Shown: positions 35,083-46,551, counted from the first letter of the stretch. The stretch: 64,000 bases of DNA from Triatoma infestans (GCA_011037195.1 JAAEAF010014913.1:117166-181165); one strand, 5' to 3'. Notes: generated by a model from the sequence alone, not told the origin. Made by a program: numbers and translations.

Positions 35083-36242
35083 TGGTACCTCAGAATGAGG
35101 TGCAAGGGAGAATGGGTGAGAACCTTCCGGGGGGATCACACTAGGATCGAGGAAAAAATTTGGCGAGTAAACCGATTCTTGCTATCCAAACTTGATGAGA
35201 CGAGCAAGAAATGGGGATTTGAGAGAGATTATGAGATTACGATTGGCAGTAAAGGAGATGATAATCTTACGAGGCCAACGGAGTCGGGCAGCGGCATTAT
35301 TCGTTGCTATTCAGATGGCTCTAGGCAGGAGGGTACTGGCCTGTCGGGGGCGGGAGCCTGGTTTCAGGAACTGGATAAAGAGAGTTCGGTGGCCTTGGGT
35401 GGCTTGGCCACTGTTTTTCAGTCTGAGGTGGTGGGCATCATTGAATGCTGCCACTTGGTGGGGGAGTGGCAGGGAGAGTTCAAGGAAGTGCGGATTTTCT
35501 CGGACAGCCAAGCCGCACTAAGGGCTTTGAGTAAGCCTTGGTGGAGTTCGAAATTAGTGGGAGAATGTCGGAGGAAGCTCAACGCTTTGGCTCGGAGGGG
35601 TAAGGTGCATCTCTATTGGATACCCGGACATGCGGTAATAGAGGGCAATGAGAGGGTGGATCGGCTGACCAGGGAGGGATCATCATTACCATTCTGTGGA
35701 CCTGAACCAGCCCTGGCCGTTACAAAGACGTTTCGCGACAAACAGATTAGACTTTGGGAGACGAGAGCTTTGGAGAAACGCTGGGGGGACACGCAGGGGT
35801 GCCTCCAAGCTAAAAGATTTATAAAGGCAGGTAAGCAGAGAATCTCGGAGTATCTCCTGTCTCTTAGTAGGACGGGTTTGAGGACCTTGGTAGGAATAGT
35901 GACTGGACACACTTGGGTGTCCAGTCACTTGTTTAACATAGGAAAGACGCGGAGTCCCATTTGTCAGAACTATGATGACGGAGTTAGGGAAACGGTGTAT
36001 CACTACTTATGTCAGTGTCCCCGTTTCGCTGGAACTAGGTTTCGTATATTTGGGAGGACACCACTCTCGCAGGATTGTCTGGGTGAGTTGGAGTATAGTG
36101 ATATCTTGAGATATTGTAGATTAACCGGCAAGTTACCGGGGGAGGCTAATTAAGGGGTTACGGGGGGTACCGGGGGGATAAGAGCCATATAGGCTTAGGT
36201 CCCGCGCCTTTGGGCACCCGATAATAATAATAATAATAATAA
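35083..36242 (+). mobile_element. 5'-truncated non-LTR retrotransposon (I/R1-like) with TAA tail
   Basis: The segment is distinctly GC-rich against its surroundings. It contains the RNase H reading frame at 35095-36153 and a short 3' UTR with G-rich runs and GCGCCTTTGGGCACCCG, and ends in (ATA/TAA)n at 36220-36242. A triplet tail of this kind is typical of I-type non-LTR elements. The 5' truncation falls shortly before 35095, where an in-frame TAG lies at 35080. No target duplication was identified. Confidence 0.82.
35095..36153 (+). CDS. non-LTR retrotransposon ORF2 C-terminus: RNase H domain
   Basis: An open frame of 352 residues, uninterrupted and ending in TAA. RNase H catalytic residues are visible: Asp74 (CYSDGSR), Glu111 (FQSEVVG), Asp137 (IFSDSQAA), His179 (WIPGHA) and Asp189 (NERVDRL). 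RNase H removes the RNA strand during target-primed reverse transcription. A C-terminal zinc-knuckle-like region has Cys290, His303 and Cys308, but the expected second Cys is Tyr293. The reverse transcriptase and endonuclease are missing through 5' truncation, so the ATG at 35095 is probably an internal Met. The absence of stops suggests a young insertion. I/R1/LOA-type clade placement is inferred from having RNase H followed by the knuckle. Confidence 0.85.
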   Translation: MRCKGEWVRTFRGDHTRIEEKIWRVNRFLLSKLDETSKKWGFERDYEITIGSKGDDNLTRPTESGSGIIRCYSDGSRQEGTGLSGAGAWFQELDKESSVALGGLATVFQSEVVGIIECCHLVGEWQGEFKEVRIFSDSQAALRALSKPWWSSKLVGECRRKLNALARRGKVHLYWIPGHAVIEGNERVDRLTREGSSLPFCGPEPALAVTKTFRDKQIRLWETRALEKRWGDTQGCLQAKRFIKAGKQRISEYLLSLSRTGLRTLVGIVTGHTWVSSHLFNIGKTRSPICQNYDDGVRETVYHYLCQCPRFAGTRFRIFGRTPLSQDCLGELEYSDILRYCRLTGKLPGEAN

Positions 36243-37024
36243 ATCGAAATTCCCACGGAAACTAACTCGCGCATCGTAGGCAAGTATATTTAAGTTAAAT
36301 TAGAAAAGAAATAAGTTGATGAATGGAAGACAATATTCAATACATAAATTCTACTTGAATTAATAACTTAATTAAGAATTTTTTCCCCTGAAGGAATATA
36401 CTTTTACAAAAAAAAAAAAAAAAAAAAAAAAAATCAAGTGACGAGAAAGTAGTAAAGTAAGCCAATCAATTCTTTGTTTAAAAACAAAACAATAATTAAA
36501 AATTAAGTTTAAAAATGACCCCATTCCTACGTGAAAATACACAATAGTTTTTTTTTCAATTCTAAATAATTTCATTGTACAAAAAGTAACTTTTCTTTTT
36601 TAATAATACATAATGAACATATTAAAAGCAAGCAGATCGATCTCTTAAGTGAATGAAAAGAAAAAAAAGTCATTGTCAATGACCTAATGGCAATGTATAA
36701 TGAATTTTTCAAGGAGACAATAGATTTTGTGGTGGTGGATTATACAATTATTTATAGTTATGAACCAAGATTTGCAATGAAATAGTCATACCAAAAGATT
36801 AAATTAAGACATTTAGCCAAATAAATTATAGTGGATGAAATGTCCTGATGTACTGTAACGATATATAATAATACATCCATTGTCATTACCTCTCAATAAT
36901 ACAATTTAAATTTAAGATACCACATATTTCATAATTCAAGATAAACATTAATTAAAAATAGAATCCAACCTAAATATACTTGCAACTCAATGATAAACAA
37001 TCGGTGTGGAAGTTTTAAAATAAA
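36243..37024. other. AT-rich DNA, no gene seen
   Basis: Includes an A-run at 36410-36433. No coding signature. Confidence 0.4.
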
Positions 37025-38100
37025 ATAAAAAATCTGGTGTGAAACACTCACACAACTTTCTCTTACTCCAGTTCTAAAAATTATAACTGACAAATTTAAT
37101 ATAGTTTGTGCACCAAATTTAATTAAATTCGTTGAAAACTAAAAAAACTGTTCAGTAAAAGCGCACTTCCAGTTTACTAATTTCTTTGAAACTCGGAATT
37201 TTGGCCATCTATTTATTTTTAATTAATTTTTTTTGGATGATAGAATTGTATAATCAACTTATGATAGCACTTTAGAGAAAAACATAACCCTCCCCTCCCC
37301 CAAAAGTGCCCTTAAATGAATTTCCTCAAAGAAATATTTCAAATAAAAGTTGTAGCTCTCTAAATGTGCAGTTAATATACTAAGTTTGAAGAAAATCGTC
37401 CGAGCCATTTTTGAGAAAATCGCGAAAAAGTGAAAAAAACCACTTAGTAAAGAAACGCACTTCCGGTTGTCCGATCTTTTTCAAACTCGGAATTTCAACA
37501 ATATATTTAATTCTAATTAACATTATTTAGATGATAGAATTGTTTAATAAACTGAAATAGCACTTTAATGAAACCCTAACCCAACCACCCCTCCCCCAGA
37601 AGTGCCCTTAAATGAATTTTCCCGGAGAAAATATGTTTCAAATAAAAGTTGTAGCTGTTAGTATGTGTAATTGATATACCAAGTTTAAAGAAAATCGTTG
37701 GAGGCATTTTTGAGAAAATCGCAAAAACGTAAAAAAAAAAAAACTAGTAAAGTGGTACTTCCGGTTGAGGAATTTTGAGAGATGACCCACAGTCAGATCC
37801 CATAGTGATAACTAAACGGAATATCAAGTTTCAACTATCTACAGTTTTTCGTTTTTGAGCTATGCTGTTCACATAGATACACACACACACACACACACAC
37901 ACAGAGCATTTGCTAAAAAACACTTTTTTTGACTCAGGGGACCTCAAAACGGATATTTCCGGTGAAAACTCAATATCGAAAATTTGCACGATTACAATAC
38001 TTTTTAAGTATATATATATTATACATATTATACTTATATATATATCTTTATATATATATATAAGTATAATTGACAATTCGATTACTAGGAGTAAGAGAAA
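37025..38100 (+). repeat. CTTTCTCTTACT repeat, near full-length
   Basis: End 1 is AATCTGGTGTGAAACACTCA then AACTTTCTCTTACTCC. Three ACTTCC modules follow (CGCACTTCCAGTTTACT, CGCACTTCCGGTTGTCC, GGTACTTCCGGTTGAGG), then TATGCTGTTCACAT, (AC)n at 37879-37902, TTTCCGGTGAAAACTC and end 2 ACTAGGAGTAAGAGAAAG. An (AT)-rich insert at 38009-38065 splits the distal part. Confidence 0.82.
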
Positions 38101-38304
38101 GAATTACTTTCAAATTTTCACGACGTTTCATCAAACTTTTTATTGACTTCTGCAAGTCTGTAAAAAGAATAAATGAATTGTTTTATATATAATATATATA
38201 TATATAATTTTTTTTTTATATAAAATTAATACTAAAAGTAAACATACTGTAAAATCATTAAAAATGGAATTGGAAAAAAATTGGGTCAAACAACATGACT
38301 TTCT

Positions 38305-38345
38305 GTTATGGTGGTTGGTACCGCAAAGCTGGAAAGCATCAGCGA
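38305..38345 (+). repeat. foldback terminal module
   Basis: TGGTGGTTGGTACCGCAAAG then CTGGAAAGCATCAG matches the module found at the ends of the foldback elements at 15493 and, inverted, 34735 and 62955. No hairpin accompanies it here. Confidence 0.55.
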
Positions 38346-38362
38346 CATGACTTTTCCTCTAA

Positions 38363-38752
38363 AGGCGCGTTCTCACGAGTCAAGTTTAGTTGTCCGATTT
38401 TAGTTGATCAGCAAAAGTTGAATGCGACCTTGAATCAGTTTTGGTTCATACGTTTCAACTGAAATCGATCAAGCCGTTTCAATAACGACACGGAGCACTC
38501 TTTGAAAGCAAACTGAGAAGCCAATTCGGCGATCCAAAGCTTCACACTTGTCAATACTTGAAAGATGGCGGTGGGTTCAACTGAAAGATGCGTCATACTT
38601 GAAGGATAAAGTTTGACTCGGTCAAACTTTTGTTGATCCACTAAAAAGTTGATCAACTTTATTGAAAGAAAAGGTTCTCTCTAGGTTTTTCATTCAACTT
38701 CTGTTGATCAACTAAAATCGGTCAATTAAACTTGACTCGTGAGAACGCGCCT
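38363..38752. mobile_element. PIF/Harbinger-like MITE, 390 bp
   Basis: Terminal inverted repeats of about 45 bp begin AGGCGCGTTCTCACGAGTCA. TAA direct repeats flank it (38360-38362 and 38753-38755). The 3-bp TAA duplication is typical of PIF/Harbinger. There is no transposase; the minus-strand open frame at 38435-38656 is taken as a by-product. Confidence 0.82.
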
Positions 38753-38755
38753 TAA

Positions 38756-40894
38756 CTATAATTCTCAAATTTCTGAAAACCAATTTTTTTTAATTTTATT
38801 AATGTGATGTTGTCTTCTTTATCTTAGTTTCTATCCCGCTACCGCTCTGTGCGGTGAGAGAGAGAGAGAGTTTGTAGTGCTCTTCCATTTATTCCTATAT
38901 GAAGCCAGCTACTGTTGTATCGGTCAATCCAGTCTTCTTCTTGCGAAAGCATCGGCTCAAGCCCCTCATCCCATGATTTCCTTGGCCTCCCTTTCTCGGA
39001 ATGTAATAGATAATATTTCCCTCGAAAACAAATCTCGAAACTTGGAGATATATTTATTCTATAATTGTTCATTACTAGTACTGTTTAGTAGTTCCTTACA
39101 TCCTCTAGTACGATGGCATTTCTGTTATAAAAGTGCCAACAATCTCTTAATCATTACGTAACTAAATCACTTCATAAAAAAAATGTTTTTTCTACTTTAT
39201 ATTTATTTGCCTGCAGGAATGTTTTGCATTTTCATCACTCAAATGTCTTTTTGGGGGGAGGCATCAACTACTATGGTTTTTAGAGCCCCCTAATCACTGT
39301 TTGTCTTCTCTCTTTCTCTTACTTCGGCCGCTCGATCTGGGATGACACATGCTGCTAACCTAATTGGCTTCTAACATAACACCTTGCTGAGCAAGAGTCA
39401 TAAGTTCTTGAACCTTACCACATGTCCTCACTTGTATCATCATCAATCTAGTCGACGTTGGGGGAATGTGGATTTATTGTTGTACCATCCCTTTAATTAC
39501 CATAATTAATTTCAGTAAAATTTGCGACGATTAGTTACTAGTTGCATGCAATATTTATAACATAATTGTACACTTTAGCTACATAATCTATTCTGAGGAG
39601 GCTATTTACTGTAAAACTATTGGGGTTTACAGTACTTTCAAATGTTCCTGCATCCCCAAAAATACACAAATCCTAAAACAAACTTAAAAACTAATTGGAT
39701 TGAAATACTTTTATAAAATTTCTTTCAATCTCAAGATGAAAAAAAACTTAAATCTAAACATTCACACTAACGTTCTATACAATAAATACATTCACGCCAA
39801 TAAAGTCTTCGTTATTATTATAATTAAGCGATTAACAAATTTATTATCGTCAAATCGTAATATACAATGATACAATTGTGTTTGAAGAAACTTTACAATA
39901 TTGGTCTGCTTGACGATTAATATTAGTTCAATTTTCTACATAAAAAAAAAAACATTTTGCCAAATGCCGTGTGTCTGTACGATAATGCTACTGTAAGACA
40001 AGGTGTTTTTTTTTTTCAATAAGATTTAAGATAGTTGTTCTAAACGTAACCCTTACCTGATTATAACTAGATACAGCTAATTGAAACAAACATCAAAATA
40101 TAATCAAATCTAAGAACAATAATATCTTTTTGAGTTTTAATTTTTTTTTTGTTCAGTTTATTTACTAGTTTTCAACTAGTGCTTGTAAAAAATGATAGAA
40201 ATGTTTACATCCAAAGAATAAAGTATCTACTCACAACGCATACTAGACATGTAAACAAACAACTACATTAGTTAAATATGATGTAACTTACCTACCTTAC
40301 AGTGTAATGTTATAATAAAAACTATGTTGTTAACTAGACCATGGCCTTTTATGAAACACAGTGTATCAGGCCAAGGACAAGTAAACGGTGTAAATAAAAT
40401 TAATAAATCATTATAATATAGTTAAATGTGTAGTAATTATTATATATGTAACATCAGTTATATTTTGCAAGATAATATATAATTTGTTCGACAGTTAGAA
40501 CAGGGGCAGATATAGAAAATATAACAAAGTTAGTTATATCTTACACTTTATTTACTGTAAGGTAATATAATAAAATAATTATTGTAATATAACATTATAA
40601 AATATTACGATTATAAGGTTAAATAATTTGAGGGGAGAGGATGCATTAGCTTAAGCTATACAGCCACCGCTCTTAGATTTTACATTAAAAAAAAAAAAAA
40701 AAAATATTGTTAAATTTGACATTTTACAGAAATAAAGAAAACTTTTTGGGTTTCAACTACTGATGGGTTTTTTCTAACTGAAAAGTATAAAATACGAAAC
40801 AAAATTATTCTTGGCCAACTGATTGGGGGGGGGGTTCATTGCAATGTGTTTCAGAGATTCTGTGGGAATGTTATATATGCTGATGATTCTGCAA
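38756..40894. other. no gene seen
   Basis: Mixed AT-rich DNA with a GAGAGAGAGAG run near 38855. A GC-richer patch at 39290-39480 was read in all frames; a short minus-strand frame there is not supported as an exon. Confidence 0.4.
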
Positions 40895-41220
40895 TTTCAA
40901 TCTTATTTAAATATCGCAAAAAAATGAAAAAAAAAACATTCAGTGAAGTGATACTTCCGGTTGAGAAGTTTCGACAGATAACCTAACTTTGGATTCCATG
41001 ATGATAACTAAACGGAATATCAACTTTCAATTTTCTACGGTTTTTCGTTTTTGAGCAACGCTGTTCACATACACACACTCACACAGACCAGTTTTTGTTA
41101 AAAATCACTTTTTTGAACTCAAGAGTTCTCAAAACGTTTATTTCCGGTGAATATTTGATATCAAAAAGTTGACACGATTACAATATTTTCTCTTACTATA
41201 GTGAGTAAGAGAAAGTAACA
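40895..41220 (+). repeat. CTTTCTCTTACT repeat, distal half
   Basis: From AAATATCGCAAAAAAATG and GATACTTCCGGTTGAGAAG, through GAGCAACGCTGTTCACATAC to TTTCTCTTACTATAGTGAGT and AAGAGAAAGT. Confidence 0.72.
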
Positions 41221-42455
41221 ATAGTTTAATAGTATTGCAATATGATTAAGAGATACAACTAATTATGTGTAATATACGTTATTTTGTAAATCAATCAATG
41301 ATTATTAATACTGATGAAAACAAAAAAAATACCTTAACATCTAGTGAAACAAAATTAACGAAAAGAAATTGCTGTAGCGGAAATATTAGAAAGTCGTTAA
41401 AATTAGAAATTATTAGTGGTCGTTTTAAAAAATATTTCAACTTTCCAAAATATAAAGTCAATAAGATTGATGATTCCTCTCTCTCCACTGGACTGATCAA
41501 ATAAGGAAGAAAGGAAAATTTTGTAGTAAATACTATAATAATCAGTAATATTGATTAGATGAGACTAATTATCTACTCTTTGATAAATAGCAGAACTGAT
41601 GATGTAGCCAACAGCAACAAATTAACATTTAAAAAGGAAGTGAAAGTTATTTGCAATATAACAGCACATACGAAACTATTACTACAATACTTTAACTATG
41701 TAACTTTACAATGTATATTTCACTAATAACTCATAAGTTACAATTAAAAAAAGTAATAATTATATTAATGTGCCATAGTCAATATGCAAAAAAGGAGATT
41801 AATTTTAAATCTCTAATTCAAATCAGAAAAACGATTGAGTCAAACGATTTCTCTCACTGCAGTTTTCTCAATTTCCAACTGACAGTATTTTTTTTAAACT
41901 TGGAATTTTCTCATGGTATTAATATGTTCTTAACATTACATAGATGGATGGTATCTTAAACTGGTTGTGTAAAGGAAAGTTTGAGATTCACACACACATT
42001 AGAGTCCTTAAAAACAATTTACTTGGGAAAACATTCAAATAAAATTGAAAACCTCCACGTGGAGATTTAATATTTAAGTAAAATTATTAAGAGTCATTTT
42101 AGAGACAATCACGAAAACGAAAAGTTCATTTAATAAATTAAAAAGTAATTCCGACTCTAAATCTGGAATTTTACGACAGATCTGATATTAAAAATATTAT
42201 TTAGACATTTCTACGAGTATTTTTTCTATTTTGAGTGATGTTAACAAATTGTAGTTAAGAGTAATCATAAAGGAAATAAAGAAAAAAAAAAAAAGTAATT
42301 ACATTTCAATTATTTTCCTAAAGAAAATCTAACGACAAGTCTAGAAATGATTCTGTAATTTCATATAATGAACATTATTTTTGTATCAAATGAAATTATT
42401 TACTAAGTTTATAATTCCCCCCAAAAAATTATGTTAATCAAATGTGCAAACAAGG
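41221..42455. other. AT-rich DNA, no gene seen
   Basis: A very decayed CTTTCTCTTACT repeat may lie at 41820-42180 (TTTCTCTCACTGCAGTTTTC). Open frames at 41265-41504 and 41711-41959 show no known motif. Confidence 0.35.
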
Positions 42456-42672
42456 GAAGGGATTAGCTCAGTGGTAGCGTACTGGGCTACCAACGCGAAG
42501 GTCACGGGTTCGCATCCAGCATGGTGCCCCTTAGATTTTTTTTCTTCTAAGGAGCCGCTTGTAGCTCATTGTCCGGTGATGGTAAGTGTTGACTGTAACA
42601 AGAGAACAGTGTCCAGAGACTGGTGACAGTGCACTGAAAGGCCAATGACCATAGATAAATAAATAAATAAAA
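42456..42672 (+). mobile_element. tRNA-derived SINE, family A, full copy
   Basis: The head AAGGGATTAGCTCAGTGGTA (A box), GGGTTCGCATCC (B box), the body TCTAAGGAGCCGCTTGTAGC and CATTGTCCGGTGATGG, and the end CAGTGCACTGAAAGG are followed by a (TAAA)n tail. This is the clearest forward copy. The head resembles a TAGCTCAGTGGTAG-type tRNA, but a mature tRNA fold is not supported. Confidence 0.8.
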
Positions 42673-43189
42673 ATGTAACAATTCTTCTTCAATTTACTAG
42701 TCCAAAAATATTAGGTGACAACAATATAAGTAAACACTTTCAAAATAATAATTTAGGATAGCAGCATTATTTTCTGAATCCCTTTTTTATATCTACGTTT
42801 TTTTATTTAAAAATAAAAATAAAAAAAAGGGTTTAATTTACATAAGATCAGCTGGCCTAATACTGAGAAGCTATTGTTGTCTGGATAGAATAATAAGCGG
42901 ATATATTCCCTAGATAAACACGATAAACGCTGTCAATTTAAACTGACCTAGATAAAAAAAAAAAAAAAAAAAAATTAGTATAATTCAAGGAGGACAAAAG
43001 TATTTATAGACCACATCTAATCTTGATGTTTCTGACTTCCTCAACAAATAAACTCATTCTTCGTTCCATATCTAATCTTTCTCAGACATCATATAGTCTA
43101 ATAAATATATTCTTTGTATAAAACTTTTAGAATGAATTAAAATACGTGGCAACATTGTAAAAATAAATGTAAATAATTAGAGAAAATAA

Positions 43190-43275
43190 ATGAAAAAAAA
43201 TCACGAGTGAAACACACACACCACTTTCTCTTACTGCAGATTATCAACAAATTTAATTGACAGAACTTTCTTCAA
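43190..43275 (+). repeat. CTTTCTCTTACT repeat, end-1 fragment
   Basis: GAGTGAAACACACACACCAC then TTTCTCTTACTGCAG. The copy stops just before the MADF element and may resume at 43960. Confidence 0.55.
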
Positions 43276-43292
43276 ACCTAAGTGGCCCCTAG

Positions 43293-43874
43293 AGCCCTAG
43301 ACGATCAATATTCACTTCAATATAATTGCACAATAATATTGACCGTCTGTAGATCAGATTCAAAGATTGCGCAATATATTGAGTCAATCAAAAATAATTT
43401 TATTTTTATTGTGCAATGTAAGAAATATTGTATCGTCTGTAGGCAGTATTGCGCAATCTGGTCCAATCTTGTCCTGACACTCTACATCAACTATATATAA
43501 AAGATGACTACAAAGGAAAAAGATGAAGAAAGAAAATTCATTTTAGAATGTATCGAGGTGTATCAGAGCTTACCCGCTTTGTGGAATATCAAGAGTAAAG
43601 ATTACTGTAACAGAATACAAAAATATTGAACAATACGAACAACTGTTTTCTAAATATAGAGAATACTATTCGGAGGCTGATAAGTCACAATTAGTTGAAA
43701 AATTTTAATTCGTTGCGCACTAACTTCAGAAAGGAATTAACCTGAATACACATGTTGTCAACACACAAGTGACAGCCATGAACTAATATATTGTGCAATA
43801 ATATTGCCCCGTATGGGTTGGTCAACAATATTATTGTGCAATATATTGACGTGAATATTGATCGTCCAAGGGCT
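43293..43874 (+). mobile_element. TIR element carrying a MADF-domain remnant, about 582 bp
   Basis: The termini AGCCCTAGACGATCAATATT and, inverted, AGCCCTTGGACGATCAATAT extend as inverted repeats of some 45 bp. Subterminal ATTGCACAATAATATTG motifs recur several times. The interior encodes a broken MADF domain. MADF proteins accompany PIF/Harbinger transposases, so this is probably a deletion derivative of such an element. A clean 3-bp target duplication was not found. Confidence 0.7.
43504..43708 (+). pseudogene. MADF-domain protein remnant
   Basis: It starts MTTKEKDEERKFILECIEVY followed by QSLPALWNIKSKDYCNRI, the typical MADF pattern (I..v...P.LW....DY.n). It meets TGA at 43627, then continues in another frame as EQYEQLFSKYREYYSEADKS before TAA. 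MADF domains are Myb-like DNA-binding modules. At least one frameshift makes it non-functional. Confidence 0.65.
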
Positions 43875-43959
43875 ACTTTATGCATGTCTTCAATTTGATA
43901 TCAATTGTGAGGAATCTAAATTTAATAAATTGTATTTTTTGGGGAAAAAACCATACATT

Positions 43960-44225
43960 CCCACAGCACCGAAAAACTTAAAAGTGGTAATTCTCTGTAT
44001 AAATAGTTAGTGCAACAAATTTAATGAAATCCGTCAGTGTTTTTCTGGATAAAATCGTGGAAAACTGAAACAACTTTAGTAAAAACGCACTTCTGGGTAA
44101 CCGATTTTCTTCGAACTCAGAATTTTTTCAACATATTTAATTCTAATTAGCATTATTTAGATGATAGAATATAATGGTGGCACTTTAGAGGTAAACATAA
44201 TCCCGACCCCTCTCCCTAAAACCAC
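43960..44225 (+). repeat. CTTTCTCTTACT repeat, internal part
   Basis: AACAAATTTAATGAAATCCG, AACGCACTTCTGGGTAACCG, a CGAACTCAGAATTTT block and a C-rich CCCGACCCCTCTCCC block. It could be the continuation of the copy broken at 43275. Confidence 0.6.
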
Positions 44226-44983
44226 CCCTTCATAAAATTATCTCACGAGTGAAGACACGAGTAAAGAGAATGAAGTTCATCATATACTATGCACGTGTAC
44301 AACCTTCTCTCGCAGGTTGGATTGTCCAACAAAACAAATGTCGGTAGTGCATGGTCTGACAGGTGACGATTCATATTGAGCCCGTGGTTCCGGTCTGCTC
44401 CATTTATTGGAGAAAATGTCATGTTATAACAGCAACAGTAGCTAAGAGTTATCATCATTCAAGTAGTTACAGTTATCATTCATTACATGGAGGATTACCA
44501 CATGAACTGCACGTTCTCCCGGTCTTATAAAATAGATATGGGATATAAAATAGATATAGATTATAGTGAGACATGCTAGGCACGCACATCCTTACACGAA
44601 AACTACAGCCAACCAAACACAGAACAGCTTTATCAAATTTGTTTTTTTCTCGGTGAATGGGATTCTGCAAAAATTTTAAAATACAATCTATAATTACAAA
44701 CTCATAAAATCGTCTCAAGGAATGTTTTACCTCGCAAAACAAAGTAAATAATGTAATAATAAAAACAATTCAGTAACCTAATTAAAAATAGAACGTTCTA
44801 AATAGCTAACATTATTATTATTATTATTATTGCTAGTAATGTGAACCAAATATTTTTCAGCTGAAATAAGTATGACGGATAAAAACTGAAATAGAATTAT
44901 TCTTATAGTAAAGTGAGTGACATGTGACATAAAAATATGGAAAATATTTAGGTTATTACTGTTTTTTTGTTGGTTTTTTTTTT
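44226..44983. other. no gene seen
   Basis: Unassigned DNA of mixed composition. Minus-strand frames at 44243-44458 and 44476-44742 show no family motifs. Confidence 0.35.
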
Positions 44984-45860
44984 AGGCGCGTCATTATCTG
45001 TTGATCATTGGCGCCCGGAGCCTTCTCAGTGGGCGGCCACCCTCTAAACCAGCGGTCGCCAATCTTTTGATCCTCACGGACCACCAAGCAAAAAAGAATT
45101 TAATCTCGCGGACCACAACCCCGATTTTAGGAGGAGGGGAAAGTTCCCCAAATGAGAAGCAATGGGTTATTAAATGTCCTCCTCCAAAACAAAATTGACG
45201 TGTTTCAGCGATTTTTGAAAATTGAAAAATATTATAGTTATTCAAGGTGGCAAGTTTTCAAATGAACACACTGTATATTTTTCAATGAAATTTTTATTTA
45301 ACATGGAACCACTTTTGACTTAATATTACATACTCATTTTTGACAGTATACAATAAAGTGAGCTCTTGTTATGACTGAATTCAATTTAATTTTGAAGATG
45401 TCGTCGGATGTCAATTCGATTAAGCTTTCCCTTTCGAATAATAATAATAATAATAAATGCTGAATTTGTATACTTTTACTTATTTGTGTTTTGTACAGGT
45501 TGTTTGTCTGTGTTTTGAAAATAAAGACCGAGCTTTGCTTTTTTTTCTTTTACCTGAACCTAACCACTCTCCATTGAGTTTGTCGGAGCAGCCACACGCT
45601 TTTCTGTTAAACGTAACGGATAACTTCACATAGTGGGAAGACAGGAAATTTCACTGATGCTACCAAAGAAATCCTCATTCGTTAACAATTCTTTCCGCGG
45701 ACCACTGGCGACCCACTACACTATCCATCACTGAACAATAAGCTGTAGAGGCTTCTAAGAAAAGAAAATCTAAGGGGGAGCACTGGGCTCGAATCCGGGA
45801 GCTCCGCATAAGATTCCAACGCGCTACCACTCCAATTGATTAAGTATCCCTTCCCTATAA
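44984..45860 (-). mobile_element. SINE family A, split by an insertion
   Basis: The left piece (44984-45049) has GGCGCCCGGAGCCTTCTCAG. The right piece (45735-45860) has AAGCTGTAGAGGCTTCTAAG and the B-box complement GGCTCGAATCCGGG near the tRNA head. Together they form one minus-strand SINE-A whose middle is replaced by the element at 45050-45718. Confidence 0.62.
45050..45718. mobile_element. probable non-autonomous hAT-like element inside a SINE
   Basis: The left end CAGCGGTCGCCAATC and inverted right end AGTGGGTCGCCAGTGGTCCG share an imperfect inverted repeat of about 14-25 bp (GGACCAC also recurs inside both ends). The CAGCGGT..C start is of hAT type. No transposase and no clear 8-bp duplication were seen, so the class is tentative. 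Confidence 0.45.
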
Positions 45861-46009
45861 TAAAATACAGCTCTGACAATATTAGTTACTGAATTGTATA
45901 TCAAAACAACTTTTCCAAATAGTTTCTGCAAATCTAAAAAAATAAATAAATAAAAAATAAAAAAAATTAAATGGTAAATAGCTTAATTTTTTAATCGTTA
46001 TCAGATTAA

Positions 46010-46494
46010 TATAAGAGGAAATATTTACGATCGTAATACGCAACAGAGCTTTCACCGAAAATAGATATTTGATTGAGATCCCATTTATTTGAAAAAAAAA
46101 AAAAGAAAAAAAAAAAGAAAAGCGAATGTGTGAGTGGAGTTAATGTGCAAGTATTTAAAAATATAATTGTCTCAAGTATATGTGTGTAAAAAATATTTCT
46201 AAAAACTAAAAAAAAAAAGAAACTCAAAGATGATATTTCCATTTTGGATGCATCATTTGAATTTTGACATGAAGGTTTATCGGTCGTTTTTCGATTTTCG
46301 CTATTTTCTCGAAAGTAGTTTCAAAGGATTTTCTTTGAATTTCGCATACTAATTTTTACAGACATAAAAGACATCATTCCTATTTAAAACGTTTTTATCC
46401 AGGAACACTCATTTCAGGGGATTATCGTTAAACTTTCCTCTCTAAAGTGCCACTTCTGGGTGCAATTTTAGTTATTTATCTTTATAATGTTAAG

Positions 46495-46551
<57 letters not shown>

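Noticed and set aside
38435..38656. 73-codon minus-strand frame as a transposase
   Set aside because: It lies wholly inside a 390-bp MITE, shows no catalytic motif and spans the TIR sequence.
39358..39450. Candidate small Pkn 5' exon on the minus strand
   Set aside because: An ATG frame exists, but an in-frame TAG lies directly before the possible GT donor; the open alternative frame has no PKN similarity.
42464..42530. Possible tRNA gene
   Set aside because: The same head and downstream body occur at several other sites; it is a SINE head.
44243..44742. Two adjacent minus-strand open frames as a host gene
   Set aside because: No conserved motif, no splice logic, and transposon fragments on both sides.
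46498..46551. CRISPR-like or satellite array
   Set aside because: Only (CA)n followed by (TA)n microsatellites. No array with unique spacers exists in the window, and the DNA is eukaryotic.
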